Shown here: piece by piece, positions 33,414-41,425 of the stretch
Layout of the letters: each line of letters starts with the position of its first letter
Numbering within the stretch: position 1 is the first letter of the stretch
Assembly: GCF_009759665.1 (NCBI RefSeq)
Contig: NZ_WQNE01000016.1
Coordinates: 62,001 to 126,000, forward strand
DNA from: Bradyrhizobium cajani
Lineage (GTDB): Bacteria; Pseudomonadota; Alphaproteobacteria; Rhizobiales; Xanthobacteraceae
Direction of reading: 5' to 3'
DNA length: 64,000 nt
Made by a program: the position numbers and the translations under genes
The notes under the pieces: model-generated
Seen by the model: only the letters and a program-made list of their open reading frames with translations
Told to the model about the DNA's origin: nothing
Database searches by the model: none

Positions 33414-34196
33414 ATGTTGAAGGGCAAGGTCGCCATCGTCACCGGATCGACCAGCGGCATCGGGCTCGGAATCGCGCAAGAGCTCGCACGTCTCGGCTCC
33501 GACATCGTATTGAACGGCTTTGGCGACGCAAGCGAGATCGAGAAGATCCGCAGCGACGTCCAGCGCGAGCATGGCGTGCGCGCGCTGCATGACGGCGCCG
33601 ACATGTCGAAGGGTGAGGCCGTGCGCGACCTGATCGAGGCGACGATCGAGCGGTTCGGTCGCCTCGACATCCTCGTCAACAACGCCGGCATCCAGTTCAC
33701 CGCGCCGGTCGACGAATTCCCGCCGGCCAAGTGGCAAGCCATCATCGACATCAACCTGTCGGCGGCATTCCACGGCATCGCCACCGCCGTGCCGCAGATG
33801 AGACGGCAGCGCTGGGGGCGGATCGTCAACATTGCCTCCGCGCATGGCCTCGTCGCCTCGACGCACAAGGCCGCCTATGTCGCGGCCAAGCACGGGCTGG
33901 TCGGCCTCACCAAGGTGGTTGGCCTCGAGACCGCCGGCAGCGGCGTCACCTGCAACGCGGTCTGCCCCGGCTGGGTGCGCACGCCCCTGGTCGAAAAGCA
34001 GATCAGCGACATCGCCGCCGACAAGCACATCAGCCAGAAACAGGCGACGAACGAGCTATTGGCGGAGAAGCAGCCGTCGCTCGACTTTGTCTCTCCCGCG
34101 CAACTCGGTGGCGCGGTCGCCTTCCTGTGCTCGGCCGCGGCGGACCAGATCACCGGGACCGCGATCTCGGTCGATGGCGGGTGGACCGCACAGTAA
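33414..34196 (+). CDS. bdhA: D-3-hydroxybutyrate dehydrogenase
   Basis: A 260-residue SDR that interconverts 3-hydroxybutyrate and acetoacetate with NAD. TGSTSGIG cofactor motif (10-17), NNAG, and substrate residues in the positions known for bacterial HBDH: Gln94 (AGIQFTAP), Ser142 and His144 (ASAHGLV), Lys152, Tyr155 and Lys159 (HKAAYVAAKHG). Length is exactly that of the family. AAAGGA precedes ATG 33414. Its product acetoacetate is the substrate of the decarboxylase encoded two genes upstream. Confidence 0.94.
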   Translation: MLKGKVAIVTGSTSGIGLGIAQELARLGSDIVLNGFGDASEIEKIRSDVQREHGVRALHDGADMSKGEAVRDLIEATIERFGRLDILVNNAGIQFTAPVDEFPPAKWQAIIDINLSAAFHGIATAVPQMRRQRWGRIVNIASAHGLVASTHKAAYVAAKHGLVGLTKVVGLETAGSGVTCNAVCPGWVRTPLVEKQISDIAADKHISQKQATNELLAEKQPSLDFVSPAQLGGAVAFLCSAAADQITGTAISVDGGWTAQ

Positions 34197-34248
34197 CCTG
34201 GAGCGCGAACATGGGCTGCAGTGATCATAGCCGTTGCAGGAGGGTGTC

Positions 34249-35277
34249 ATGGTGCATCTGAACAAGAGGGCGATCGGCCTGTCGCTGTGCCTCGCTTCCG
34301 TCGCGGTCGTGGCCGCGGGGTTCACCTATGCTCAATCGGGCGAGACATCGACCGACAACGCCTATATTCGCGGCGACGTGACCTCGCTCGCGCCAAAGGT
34401 TGCGGGTTACGTCACCGCGGTGGAGATTCAGGACAACCAGGCCGTCCGGGCGGGTGACGTCCTGTTCCGGATCGACGACCGGGACCACCGCGCGCGGCTC
34501 GCCCAGGCCATCGCCAATGTCGAAGCCGCACGGGCCCGCCTGACCAATGTCGATGCGGAGATCCAGCTCCAGCATGCCCTGATCCGGCAGGCCGAAGCTC
34601 AAGGGCTTGCGAGCGTGGCCGAGAAGAACCTGGCGCGCAAGGCTTCCGACCGTCGCCGCGAGCTCATCCGCACCAATGCCGTCAGCCAGGCCCAGGTCGA
34701 TGAAAGCGACGCGGCGCTGTCGAAAGCCGAGGCGGCGGTCTCCGCAGCGGAGGCGACGATCGAGGCCCAGCGGCAGCGCATCGCCGTCCTCGCCAGCCAG
34801 CGCGAAGCTGCCGTAGCTGCGGTGGCGCAGGCACAGGCCGCACGCGACCTCGCTCAAATCGATCTCGACAACACCATCGTCCGTGCGCCGGTCGACGGCG
34901 TCATCGGCAACCGCCAGGTCCGCATCGGCCGCCTGGTCGCACCAGGCACCTCCCTGCTCGATATCGTTCCGGTCGGGGATGTGTGGGTCGTGGCCAATTT
35001 CAAGGAGACGCAGGTTGAGCATATCCGGCCGGGCCAGCGCGTGCGCATCGTCGTCGACGGCTACAGGCACACGGCGCTTGACGGCGTGGTGGACAGCTTT
35101 GCTCCGGGCAGCGGATCGGCCTTCAGCATGCTCCCCTCGGACAATGCGACAGGCAACTTCATTCGGGTCGTTCAACGTGTACCAGTGAAGATCCGCTTCA
35201 CCAGCAATCGGCTGCCCGGCCGGCTGGTGCCAGGCCTGTCGGCGCGCGTCGACGTCGATCAAGGAAGCGGCTCATGA
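34249..35277 (+). CDS. HlyD/EmrA-like membrane fusion protein
   Basis: A 342-residue periplasmic adaptor anchored by one N-terminal helix (about 9-27). The opening STDNAYIRGDVTSLAPKVAGYVTAVEIQDNQAV is the biotinyl-lipoyl domain of EmrA-type adaptors (short form: TDNAY..GD...L.P.V.G.V..V.V.D.Q.V). A long Ala/Glu/Arg-rich coiled-coil hairpin (about 85-205) follows, then the second lipoyl half and beta-barrel (TIVRAPVDGVIG, VVANFKETQ). It overlaps the next gene by four bases (ATGA), so it is the adaptor of the DHA2 exporter. AGGAGGG precedes ATG 34249. Confidence 0.92.
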   Translation: MVHLNKRAIGLSLCLASVAVVAAGFTYAQSGETSTDNAYIRGDVTSLAPKVAGYVTAVEIQDNQAVRAGDVLFRIDDRDHRARLAQAIANVEAARARLTNVDAEIQLQHALIRQAEAQGLASVAEKNLARKASDRRRELIRTNAVSQAQVDESDAALSKAEAAVSAAEATIEAQRQRIAVLASQREAAVAAVAQAQAARDLAQIDLDNTIVRAPVDGVIGNRQVRIGRLVAPGTSLLDIVPVGDVWVVANFKETQVEHIRPGQRVRIVVDGYRHTALDGVVDSFAPGSGSAFSMLPSDNATGNFIRVVQRVPVKIRFTSNRLPGRLVPGLSARVDVDQGSGS

Positions 35278-37046
35278 CGGCGATCCTCGCAGCGGCGCGC
35301 CGCGAACGACCCGCGGCGGGAGTCCTGTTCGTCGCGGGCATCGTGCTGGCCACGCTGACGGAGGCGATCGCAAGCACGGTTCTGTCGCTCGGGCGCGGCT
35401 ACATCCTCGGCGACGTCCATGTCACGCCCGACGAGTTCGCCTGGCTCGACATCGGATACATCGCGTTGAAGCTGATCGGGTTCATGACCGCGCCCTTGCT
35501 GGTGCATCGTGTCGATCCTCGCCGCCTGATCATCGGCTCAACCCTGGTGATGGGCACAGCATGCGGTTTGACGGTCGTTGCAGCGCGGCTGGATCTGCTG
35601 ATCGCGCTCCGCATCGTGCAGGGCCTCGCCGGCGGCATCCTGCTCGTCGCGGGCCAGGCGGCAATCTTTCACGCCTATCCCCGATCGCGCCAGCCAATCC
35701 TTCAGGCCTTGTTCGCGATGGGATCTGTTGTCGCGCCCGCGACGATCGCCCCAGCCCTGCAAGGCTGGTTGATCGACAGCCGGTCCTGGACGTGGATCTT
35801 CTTCAGCGTCGTGCCGCTGGCGCTGGCGGCTGCGGGCCTGCTGTTGATCGCCGACGGCCCGAAGCCTGTCGTGCAGCTGCGCCGCCCGCTCGACTGGATC
35901 GGCCTGGGATTGATCTCGGTCGCGCTCTTCTGTTTCTCCTACGTCCTCAATCAGGGCAGCCGTTGGGCCTGGTTCGAGGAGCCCGGCATCCTCTGGCTCA
36001 CGGTGATCGGGGCGGCGGCGCTGCTGGCCTTTCTCGGCCGGCAGGTGCTGGCCGGGGGCCAGGGCCTGCTCGACTTCACCTTGTTCGAGTGCGAGGATTT
36101 TTGCTTCGCCTTCATCGTCAGCTTCGTTGCGGGCGCCGCATTGTTCGGCAGCGCGTTCCTGATCCCGTCCTTTGCCGTGTCGGTTCTGGCATTCAGACCG
36201 ACCGACGCCGGCCTGCTTTTGTTGCCGAGCGGCGCGTTCTTCGTTGCCACGCTGCTGGTGGCCGCCTTCCTCATGCAGGTCCGTCGCGTCCCTCCCGTCG
36301 CCACGGTCCCCTTTGGTATCCTGATGATCACGGTTGCGATGTGGATGCTGTCCGGATCGACCAGCGAAAGCGGTGCACATGACATGATGGCCGCCATCCT
36401 CTTGCGCGGCCTCGGCCTTGGCTTCCTGTTCCTGTCGATCACCCTGATCGCCTTCGGCAACCTCAACGAACGCAACCGCGCCTTCGGTATCGGCCTCTTC
36501 AACACGAGCCGGCAGCTCGGCGGCCTCATGGGCGTCGCTGGCCTGGAGACTCTGATCGAGCACCACACTGCCGGCAACGTGACAGTGCTCGGCGCCAACC
36601 TTACCGCCGGCGTGCCTGCAGTCGGCGAGCGACTGACCTCGACTGCCGCGATGCTCGCCGCGAGGGGAATGGACGCGTTGGCCAGCCGCGCCGCCACAAG
36701 CCTGCTGGACCGCGTCCTCATCGGCCAGTCGACGGTGATTGCCTTCGACACGGCGTTCAATGCCGTTGCCCTGCTCTTTGTATTCGCCGTGCCCGTGCTG
36801 GTCACCATCAAGCTGGGGCTGCACCGATACGCTCAAATGCGCGTTGCGCAGTCACGCCGGACCGGAGAGCCAAGGATCACCGGCATCGCGATCTCCGTCG
36901 ACGACGACCGGGCCGCAAAGAGACCCGACGCCAAGCAACCATCCTTCACGAGAACCGAGAGGCACGATGAAGACGCCCTCGCTCTGCAGGTTCGTAGCAA
37001 TCGCTCGACAGCTACGGCAATCGCTCTGGGGCAGCGGCAGAGCTGA
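35274..37046 (+). CDS. MFS multidrug exporter, DHA2 family (EmrB-like)
   Basis: A 590-residue, 14-helix drug:proton antiporter, translationally coupled to the HlyD-like gene. The motif ALRIVQGLAGGILLVAGQAAIF corresponds to DHA2 motif B (R..QG.GGG) and the loop DPRRL replaces the usual motif A. The C-terminal ~85 residues after the last helix are a long, polar, apparently disordered tail (RRTGEPRITG...GQRQS); its last codons overlap the second putative AraC-site module, so part of this tail may be incidental coding through regulatory DNA. Substrate unknown. Confidence 0.88.
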   Translation: MTAILAAARRERPAAGVLFVAGIVLATLTEAIASTVLSLGRGYILGDVHVTPDEFAWLDIGYIALKLIGFMTAPLLVHRVDPRRLIIGSTLVMGTACGLTVVAARLDLLIALRIVQGLAGGILLVAGQAAIFHAYPRSRQPILQALFAMGSVVAPATIAPALQGWLIDSRSWTWIFFSVVPLALAAAGLLLIADGPKPVVQLRRPLDWIGLGLISVALFCFSYVLNQGSRWAWFEEPGILWLTVIGAAALLAFLGRQVLAGGQGLLDFTLFECEDFCFAFIVSFVAGAALFGSAFLIPSFAVSVLAFRPTDAGLLLLPSGAFFVATLLVAAFLMQVRRVPPVATVPFGILMITVAMWMLSGSTSESGAHDMMAAILLRGLGLGFLFLSITLIAFGNLNERNRAFGIGLFNTSRQLGGLMGVAGLETLIEHHTAGNVTVLGANLTAGVPAVGERLTSTAAMLAARGMDALASRAATSLLDRVLIGQSTVIAFDTAFNAVALLFVFAVPVLVTIKLGLHRYAQMRVAQSRRTGEPRITGIAISVDDDRAAKRPDAKQPSFTRTERHDEDALALQVRSNRSTATAIALGQRQS

Positions 37047-37066
37047 TCCGTTAGACCATCACCATG
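36997..37066 (+). promoter_or_regulatory. Putative AraC-type regulatory module, copy 2
   Basis: Direct repeats GCAATCGC at 36997-37004 and 37017-37024, 20 bp apart, followed by GCAGCGGCAGA and TGATCCGTTAGACCATCACC. It matches copy 1 near 29.5 kb at 63 of 76 positions. It overlaps the last codons of the exporter gene and ends about 60 bp before the metallo-hydrolase start, a suitable place for a promoter of that gene. Confidence 0.55.
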
Positions 37067-37125
37067 GCGAAATGCCGGGTCTCCTCCAGAACTGAACGTC
37101 AAGACAGAGCGAAGGAGCTTTCAAG

Positions 37126-38079
37126 ATGAACCAGACGATCCGCAACCCACAGGAGTCGAACATGAACCTGCACAACACCACACGCGCCGGCGGTCCGGCA
37201 CCCCAAGAGCTGGTCCCGTCGCGCTACGCGCTGCGGATCGGCGAGATCGACGTGATGGTGATCAGCGATGGCGTGCTGACGCTGCCGGGTGCGATGCTGG
37301 CCCACAACGCCGACCCGGCCGTCCGCGCGGCCTGGCTGAAGGACATGTTCCTGCCGCCGGACGCGTTCGATTGGGCGCTGAACGTGGTCGTGGTGCGCAG
37401 CGGCAGCCAGACCATCCTTGTCGACGCCGGACTGGGATCCGACCCCGACCTGCACCTGCCGCGGGCCGGGCAGTTGAGCAAGCGCCTGGAAGCCGCCGGC
37501 ATCGATCTAGCGTCCGTGACCGACGTGGTGCTGACGCACATGCACATGGACCACATTGGCGGGCTGCTCGTCGACGAGGTGAGGGAACGGCTGCGTCCAG
37601 ACCTGCGGATCCACGTGGCGGCCGCCGAGGTCAAGTTCTGGGAGGCGCCCGATTTCTCTCACGTCTCGATGCCACCGGGCTTCCCCGACGCGCTGCGGGC
37701 GACCGCCAAGCGGTTCGCGAAAGAGTACCACAACCAGCTGCGCACCTTCGAGGACGAGCACGAGGTGGCGCCGGGCGTGGTGGTCACGCGCACCGGCGGC
37801 CACACCCCCGGGCACAGCGTGGTCCGCCTGACATCCGGCGGCGACCGGCTGACATTCGCCGGCGACGCCGTGTTCACCGTCGGATTCGATCACCCCGACT
37901 GGCACAACGGCTTCGAGCACGATCCCGAAGAGGCAGCGCGCGTTCGCGTCCGTCTCTTGCGGGAGCTGGCGGCGAACGAAGAGCTCCTCGTCGCCACGCA
38001 CATGCCGTTCCCGTCCATCGGCCGGGTGGCGGTCGACGGCGACCATTTTCGCTGGGTGCCGGCCTTCTGGGACTACTGA
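37126..38079 (+). CDS. MBL-fold metallo-hydrolase
   Basis: A 317-residue metallo-beta-lactamase-fold enzyme. Zinc ligands are all visible: THMHMDHIGG (HxHxDH), GGHTPGHS, FAGDAVF and a final ATHMPFPS histidine. The N-terminus is a 40-residue polar lead before YALRIGEIDVMVISDGVL. It resembles the AHL-lactonase/arylsulfatase-like group of MBL hydrolases, but the substrate cannot be named. AAGGAG precedes ATG 37126; an ATG at 37162 is the alternative. It lies just downstream of the second putative AraC-site module. Confidence 0.88.
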   Translation: MNQTIRNPQESNMNLHNTTRAGGPAPQELVPSRYALRIGEIDVMVISDGVLTLPGAMLAHNADPAVRAAWLKDMFLPPDAFDWALNVVVVRSGSQTILVDAGLGSDPDLHLPRAGQLSKRLEAAGIDLASVTDVVLTHMHMDHIGGLLVDEVRERLRPDLRIHVAAAEVKFWEAPDFSHVSMPPGFPDALRATAKRFAKEYHNQLRTFEDEHEVAPGVVVTRTGGHTPGHSVVRLTSGGDRLTFAGDAVFTVGFDHPDWHNGFEHDPEEAARVRVRLLRELAANEELLVATHMPFPSIGRVAVDGDHFRWVPAFWDY

Positions 38080-38105
38080 GCACGCGTCAGATTAGAGGCG
38101 AACCG

Positions 38106-38134
38106 GGGCGCGGACTCATTGCGAGTTCGCGCCC
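38106..38134. terminator. Bidirectional terminator candidate between convergent genes
   Basis: A 12-bp stem (GGGCGCGGACTC and GAGTTCGCGCCC, one G-T pair) with a 5-nt loop ATTGC, located between the convergent MBL hydrolase and GGDEF-EAL genes. No long T-run follows on either strand. Confidence 0.55.
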
Positions 38135-38152
38135 TGGGTTCGACGCTGCCGA

Positions 38153-40738
38153 CTAAGCCGACCGTTTCATCGCGTCGCGCCCCGCCGGCGCGACGTCGAG
38201 CCGGCCGAGCATCGCCGTCGCCTGCTCGGCGCAGTACTCGATGAGCCAGCGCTCGAATGCGACTGGAGGAAGCGCGGGCGAATAAAGGAAGCCCTGCACC
38301 ACGTCGCAGCCGAGCTCGGCCAGCGTCCTGCGCTGGCCCTCGGTCTCGACACCCTCGGCGACGACGGTCATGCCGAGGCCCTGCCCGACACGCACCACGG
38401 CGGTGGCGATCGCCAGTGCGCCAGCATCCTTTTCGATGTCGCGCATAAAACTGCGGTCGATCTTCAGCTCGCGGATCGGCAGATGCGCGAGCCGGCTGAG
38501 GCTCGAATAGCCGGTGCCGAAATCGTCGACCGAGAGCCCGACGCCGAGCTTGCGAATCGCATTCATGGTCTCGAGCGCGGCCACGCTGTCCTGCATGAAC
38601 GCACCTTCGGTGATCTCAAGCATCAAGGCGTCCGCCGGCAGATCGTGTTCGGCGAGGATGTCCTTGAGCCGCGCAGCGAGCGTGACGTTGCGGAAATTGA
38701 TCGGCGACAGGTTCACCGAGACGCAGGGAATCTCGAGCCCGGCGCGGCGCCAGCTCGCCATCTGCCGGCAGGCCTCGCGCACCGACCACAGGCCGATCTG
38801 CTCGATCAGGCCACAGTCCTCGGCAAGCGGGATGAACCTTGCCGGCGAGACGTCGCCGAGCTCGGCATCGTGCCAGCGCGCCAATGCCTCGACGCCGTGG
38901 ACGGCGCCGTCGCAACTGCGGATCTGCGGCTGGTAGCTGAGGCTCAGCGCGCCCTCGGCGATGGCTCGGCGAAGCGCTGCGATCAGCGCCAGCCGCTGCT
39001 CGGTGAGCCCATTCATTTCGGCGCTGAACAGGCGATGGGTGGATCGGCCGGCCTGCTTGGCCATGTACATGGCGGCGTCGGCCTGCTGCATCAGCGTATC
39101 GATGTCGGTGGCATGATCGGGATAGAGGCTGATGCCGATGCTCGCCGACATCTGCAGCTGCCGGGAGCCAAGCCGGAACGGCGCGGCCAGCGCTTCGGTG
39201 ATGCCAGCCGCGACGCGCTCGGCGCGCTCGGCGTTGCGCTGCGGCAGCAGGATGACGAATTCGTCGCCGCCGAGTCGCCCGAGCATGTCTTCGGGCCCGA
39301 TCTGCTCGCGCAGGCGCTGCGCGAGCTGGATCAGGAGCTCGTCGCCGGCGGCGTGACCGAGCGTGTCGTTGACGTCCTTGAAATGATCGACATCGAGGAA
39401 GGCCAGCGCGACGTGGCTGCCGGTCGGGCACGCGTCGATCGCAGTGGTGATCAGGTGCCGCAGCTGCGCGCGGTTCGGCAGGCCGGTGAGGATGTCGTGA
39501 TAGGCGAGCCGGGCGATCTCGGCGCGCGCTTCCTTGCGCTCGATCGCAAAGGCGGCGAGATCGACGCAGGCCTCGACGATGCGCCGGTGCCAGTTGCTGG
39601 GCGCGCGCGGCTCCCGATAGTAGAAGGCGAAGGTCGCGATGACCCGGCCGTCCTTGGCCTTGACCGGGGTCGACCAGCAGGCACGCAGGCCGATCGCGAG
39701 CGGCATGGCCTTGTAAGGCTGCCAGCGCGGATCGGTGTCGAGATCGATCGCCAGAACCGGTTCGCCGTAGAAGGCCGCGGTTCCGCAGGAGCCGACGTCG
39801 GGGCCGATGGCAACGCCGTCCAGTGCGCGGGAATAATCGTCGGGCAGACTTGGGCCACCGAGCGGATGGACCAGGCCGGCGGCATCGACGTGAAGCAGCG
39901 AGCAGACGATTTCGGGCGCGATCTCCTCGACGCGGCGACAGAGCCGGTCGGCGATCTCGCCGATCGGAACCTCGTCAGCCAGCGCGCCCATGATGAGCTG
40001 CTGGAGCGAACGCAACTGCCTGGTCTCGGTGATATCGTCGAGCAGCGCGAAGATGTGCCTGAGCCGGCCCTTGCGGTCGCGAAACGCGTCGACCCTGGCG
40101 GAGACCCAGATCTCCTCGCCGTCCTTGGTGTAGATGAGGACCTCGGCTTCGCCGCCCGGACCGCCCTTGATGAGCCGCCTGCCGATGGTCGTCAGCAAGC
40201 TCCGCTTGGTGTGACGGCCGGCCAGGAGATCGGTCGCCCGGCGCCCTTCCGCCTCTGCCGCGGTGTAGCCGAACAGTGCGGTGAACGCCGCGTTCGTGTA
40301 GCGAATGTTCAGCCCGGGATCGGTGATGAGCACGGCGCGGTTGGTCTGGTCGGAGACGGCGTCGAGCAGCGCAATCCGCGCGCGGCGCTCGGCCTCGGCG
40401 GTGACGTCGCGCGCGAACACGACGTGATGGGTCACGCCGCCACTTGCGAGCGAGGAAACCGATATGGCCGCGCGGATCCGGCTGCCGTCGCGCCGCACCA
40501 GGCCGATCTCGTCGCGGAATTCCGCGACCGGATCGGCCTGAAGGCATTTGAGCGTGAGAAGGTCGGCGTCGCGGCCGAGCACGTCGGCGCGCGCAAGCTT
40601 CCAGATCCGCTCGGCCGCGGCATTGAAATGTGTGATGCGATGCGCGCTGTCGACGATGACGATGCCGTCGTCGGCGCGTTCAAGCGCAGCCAACAGCACG
40701 TCCGCAGTTTCTGTCAGAAGACCATCGGAGGCAGACAT
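38153..40738 (-). CDS. PAS-PAS-GAF-GGDEF-EAL cyclic-di-GMP signalling protein
   Basis: An 861-residue soluble sensor. Two PAS domains (about 10-115 and 125-250), a GAF domain (about 260-415), GGDEF (about 418-580, motif GRLGGDEFVIL) and EAL (about 600-845). The RxxD inhibitory site is degenerate (GPED). EAL residues look intact: EAL in GVEALARW, Asn in VNLSPINF, Glu in LEITEGAF, DDFGTGYSS, Lys in LKIDRSF, Glu in VVAEGVET and Gln in VQGFLYS, so phosphodiesterase activity is likely. Start is ATG 40738 or an in-frame ATG at 40756. A second copy of its first codons survives at 44.8 kb. Confidence 0.92.
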   Translation of the reverse strand: MSASDGLLTETADVLLAALERADDGIVIVDSAHRITHFNAAAERIWKLARADVLGRDADLLTLKCLQADPVAEFRDEIGLVRRDGSRIRAAISVSSLASGGVTHHVVFARDVTAEAERRARIALLDAVSDQTNRAVLITDPGLNIRYTNAAFTALFGYTAAEAEGRRATDLLAGRHTKRSLLTTIGRRLIKGGPGGEAEVLIYTKDGEEIWVSARVDAFRDRKGRLRHIFALLDDITETRQLRSLQQLIMGALADEVPIGEIADRLCRRVEEIAPEIVCSLLHVDAAGLVHPLGGPSLPDDYSRALDGVAIGPDVGSCGTAAFYGEPVLAIDLDTDPRWQPYKAMPLAIGLRACWSTPVKAKDGRVIATFAFYYREPRAPSNWHRRIVEACVDLAAFAIERKEARAEIARLAYHDILTGLPNRAQLRHLITTAIDACPTGSHVALAFLDVDHFKDVNDTLGHAAGDELLIQLAQRLREQIGPEDMLGRLGGDEFVILLPQRNAERAERVAAGITEALAAPFRLGSRQLQMSASIGISLYPDHATDIDTLMQQADAAMYMAKQAGRSTHRLFSAEMNGLTEQRLALIAALRRAIAEGALSLSYQPQIRSCDGAVHGVEALARWHDAELGDVSPARFIPLAEDCGLIEQIGLWSVREACRQMASWRRAGLEIPCVSVNLSPINFRNVTLAARLKDILAEHDLPADALMLEITEGAFMQDSVAALETMNAIRKLGVGLSVDDFGTGYSSLSRLAHLPIRELKIDRSFMRDIEKDAGALAIATAVVRVGQGLGMTVVAEGVETEGQRRTLAELGCDVVQGFLYSPALPPVAFERWLIEYCAEQATAMLGRLDVAPAGRDAMKRSA

Positions 40739-40983
40739 TGCGGGACCCAGAGGCATCGGGAAGATGCGCAATCAGCCTGACGCTAACGCTCTGATGGTGT
40801 CCAAGATGTTTTTGCAACCGCGTCGCGGTTCGCCGAGGCGCGACATGCTTAACGTTCTGCGAAAACCGAACGGGTATCTCGGCGCGTGCGGAACCTTCGG
40901 GTTCCCCACTTTCCAGATTTTCCCGCCGCTCAGTTGGAGTATGATCCGATGGTTTACCGAAGTTAACCTTGAGGGAGGGAATT

Positions 40984-41382
40984 ATGACGAACTTGGCCCC
41001 CTCGACGAGCTTCGACGTCAGAGCCGAAATCACCGAGGCTTATGCCTCCTGGGATTCGGCATTCAACAAGGCTGACGCCAAAGCGATTGCCACAGCGTAC
41101 GTTTCGAATGCAAAAGTGCTGCCCCCGACCCATCAAATCATATCGGGTCCAGCAGAGATCGAGACTTTCTTCGGCGGGCTTTTTTCGAGCGGATTCGCCG
41201 ATCACAAGCTGACAATCATAGATGCGGGCGGCGACGAGAACGTCGTGTACGGCACGGCGAGATGGAGCGCCAACGGCAAGGGGGCGGACGGGTCCCGCCA
41301 AGCTGCCGGCGGGATTGCCACGCACGTGTTCGAGCGTCAGGCGGACGGTTCGCTGAAGCTGAGGTTGCATACTTTCAACTAA
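40984..41382 (+). CDS. SnoaL-like/NTF2-superfamily protein (DUF4440 type)
   Basis: A 132-residue cone-shaped NTF2-fold protein: ITEAYASWDSAFNKADAKAIATAYVSNAKVLPP opening and SGPAEIETFFGGLFSSG (in short A....W..AF...DA..IA..Y...A..LPP), ending LRLHTFN. It could be a small-molecule binding or isomerase-like protein; no catalytic residues can be assigned. GAGGGAGGG precedes the ATG. It lies 43 bp upstream of the large cyclase gene and may be co-transcribed with it. Confidence 0.82.
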   Translation: MTNLAPSTSFDVRAEITEAYASWDSAFNKADAKAIATAYVSNAKVLPPTHQIISGPAEIETFFGGLFSSGFADHKLTIIDAGGDENVVYGTARWSANGKGADGSRQAAGGIATHVFERQADGSLKLRLHTFN

Positions 41383-41425
41383 GCCGGCCGTACGCGTCGC
41401 CTGACACCAAGCGAGGAGGCGTCGC

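Noticed and set aside
29521..37066. Treating the ~75-bp repeats as att sites of an integrated element
   Set aside because: No integrase or tRNA at either end, the copies are only 83% identical, and the paired half-sites fit a regulatory role better.
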